NCBI RefSeq assembly: GCF_022867865.1
Contig: NZ_JALIEC010000010.1
Span: 62,001 to 126,000 of the forward strand
Length of the DNA stretch: 64,000 nucleotides
Reading direction: 5' to 3'
From: Phaeobacter sp. J2-8
GTDB lineage: Bacteria; Pseudomonadota; Alphaproteobacteria; Rhodobacterales; Rhodobacteraceae
Below are positions 62,943 to 64,000 of the stretch, piece by piece. A program made the translations under genes and the position numbers. Each line of letters starts with the position of its first letter. Position 1 is the first letter of the stretch. Below the pieces are notes generated by a model. The model was not told the origin of the DNA, did no database searches, and saw only the letters and a program-made list of their open reading frames with translations.

Positions 62943-63692
62943 TCAAGCCTTGTCGGGAAAGAGCGCAGACCAGTCAGGTTCGGATTGTGTGCCCGCCTGA
63001 AGCGCCTTTTCGCGGCTTTCCATCCAGGCATCAATCTGATCCGGGTCCGGGTCGACCTTCTCCATCCAGCGCAAGCACCATTCAAATTCCTGGCGCAGGA
63101 CTTCGTCACTGAGGCTGGTGAGATCGCGGGTCGGGTTGTTCCAACGCGGACCGCCCAAATAGACCGCAGCATACATGATCCGCGCGGTGCGCGGTGCCGT
63201 GCCATTGACCAACAAGGCCTCGTAGAACATGCGATGCACGTCTTCCCAGGGGCGGGTGTGGTAGGTCGCCAGGCCCTCGTTGCCGACACCACAAAAGGCA
63301 TCATGCAAGGCCGCTGCCAGCAGGTATTCCCGGCTTTGCCGGTCGCCCATCACCGTGGCCAGAACCGCAGGAATCGAAGCCCCATCGGTCAGTGTTTTGG
63401 CCGGCGCGGTCCAGTGATCGCCCTGCGCATCAATGAATGTCAGATCAGCCTTGGTCGGGAACAGTGCCTGAGACCGGTCATCGACAAAGACCGGCGCGCC
63501 GGCGACTTCCAACGGGCCGCCAATGAACCGGCAGAAATCGCTGTTGCCGGTCAGGCTGACGCAGCTGATGGTCTGGGTGTCGGTTTGTTGCGTTACATAA
63601 AACGTCAGGGCCGCGCCCAGCACCGCGCCACAGCCCAGAAGGCTGGCCCATAGAATTTTGCGGCTGCGGCGTGATCTGGATTGATCCGGCAT
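62943..63692 (-). CDS. DUF1353 domain protein with N-terminal membrane anchor
   Basis: About 249 residues. A charged N-terminus (SRSRRSRKILWASLL) leads into one hydrophobic helix (ASLLGCGAVLGAALTFYV), likely an anchor or uncleaved signal; the DUF1353 segment (AKTLTDGASIPAVLATVMGD ... AAALHDAFCGV) resembles that of phage and cell-wall-related proteins, with His and Asp residues conserved. The role is unknown. Start ATG 63692 or 63704. It is 128 bp from the yjbQ gene on the same strand, with no obvious partner. Confidence 0.8.
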   Translation of the reverse strand: MPDQSRSRRSRKILWASLLGCGAVLGAALTFYVTQQTDTQTISCVSLTGNSDFCRFIGGPLEVAGAPVFVDDRSQALFPTKADLTFIDAQGDHWTAPAKTLTDGASIPAVLATVMGDRQSREYLLAAALHDAFCGVGNEGLATYHTRPWEDVHRMFYEALLVNGTAPRTARIMYAAVYLGGPRWNNPTRDLTSLSDEVLRQEFEWCLRWMEKVDPDPDQIDAWMESREKALQAGTQSEPDWSALFPDKA

Positions 63693-63818
63693 GGGGTTCA
63701 ACACGGGTCCTGATGTCTGATGTCGCTGGTATTGGTAGCGGATTTTGCCGGGACGGCAAGTATGGGAAACCTGCCCCCGGCGTCCAGTTTGGCGGATTCG
63801 CCCCGGAAGTTGCAGGGG

Positions 63819-64000
63819 CTAGCCGAGATGCGCGGCGACCTGGCGATGGTGAGGCGCGGCACGATGTTCAAACACATAGATCCCTTGCCAGGTGCCCAGC
63901 CGCAACCGGCCATTGGTCACCGGGATCGACAGCGAGACCGGCAAGAGAGCGGCCTTGATATGCGCGGGCATATCATCCGGCCCTTCCTGAAGATGGGTCA
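63819..64000 (-). CDS. yjbQ: YjbQ family protein (partial, N-terminus off window)
   Basis: Sixty C-terminal residues of a UPF0047/YjbQ protein: THLQEGPDDMPAHIKAALLP, GRLRLGTWQGIYVFEHR and the closing HRQVAAHLG are diagnostic. Bacterial YjbQ was linked to thiamine-phosphate synthase activity. The 5' end lies beyond the window edge. Its stop (63819-63821) is 127 bp upstream of the DUF1353 start. Confidence 0.9.
   Translation of the reverse strand, partial: THLQEGPDDMPAHIKAALLPVSLSIPVTNGRLRLGTWQGIYVFEHRAAPHHRQVAAHLG

Overview
This 64 kb window is chromosomal DNA of a GC-rich alphaproteobacterium, almost certainly a Rhodobacteraceae (Roseobacter-type) bacterium. The inference rests on gene content and order: fdxA next to carD, an S4 protein next to a SUV3-like helicase, an NDUFA12-mlaD-DUF2155-aat block beside accBC, clpP-clpX, nrdR-ribD, a ScfR-type regulator, gapR, and two YeeE/YedE genes followed by a TIGR01244 sulfurtransferase. 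Most of the window is ordinary. No tRNA, rRNA, CRISPR array, prophage or insertion sequence was seen.

Layout. 1-12.7 kb is a purine catabolism and salvage region: a LysR regulator divergent from xdhA-xdhB-xdhC, an NCS2 permease, guanine deaminase, an alpha/beta hydrolase and a partial Gfo/Idh/MocA oxidoreductase, with adenine deaminase on the other side. 12.8-14.5 kb has hppD and a divergent Lrp/AsnC regulator. 14.6-22.5 kb has a KefC-type antiporter, mntP, carD, fdxA, an S4 protein, a helicase and a TPR protein. 22.5-31 kb has an SCP2 protein, hydrolases, pepF, an IMPACT-domain protein, a VOC protein behind a perfect SOS-box match, xseA and purD. 31-34.2 kb has a HemJ/CopD-like protein, gapR and a sulfur operon. 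34.2-38.9 kb is a same-strand set: CheY-like regulator, small membrane protein, transporter-type histidine kinase, solo FliM-like protein. 39-46.3 kb has a G/C-rich minisatellite, a ScfR-type regulator and a divergent branched-chain amino acid/amide ABC transporter operon. 46.5-53.3 kb has a disordered orphan behind a CtrA-box match, accB, accC, aat, DUF2155, mlaD, NDUFA12, clpX and clpP. 53.4-64 kb has a histidine kinase with a degenerate receiver, ribE, a capsule cassette (kpsS-like, export lipoprotein, kpsC) lying between ribE and ribD, then nrdR, a DUF1353 protein and a partial yjbQ.

Sequence quality matters here. Seven otherwise healthy genes (xdhA, kefC-like, helicase, ScfR-like, ABC solute-binding protein, NDUFA12, capsule export lipoprotein) are each broken by one single-base indel, and in each case the conserved protein continues in the next frame. 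The indels sit in short GGGC/GCC contexts, which looks more like uncorrected sequencing error than gene decay. They are typed as pseudogenes because the frame is broken as written.

The most interesting leads are: the transporter-kinase / CheY / solo-FliM set, a possible signalling pathway ending on a flagellar-switch-like protein away from any flagellar cluster; the CtrA box before an unrecognised disordered protein; the LexA box before a VOC gene; operator-like palindromes before mntP, the sulfur operon and the Gfo/Idh gene; a pseudo-hydrolase lacking Ser and Asp; and three repeat classes, including a hairpin minisatellite.
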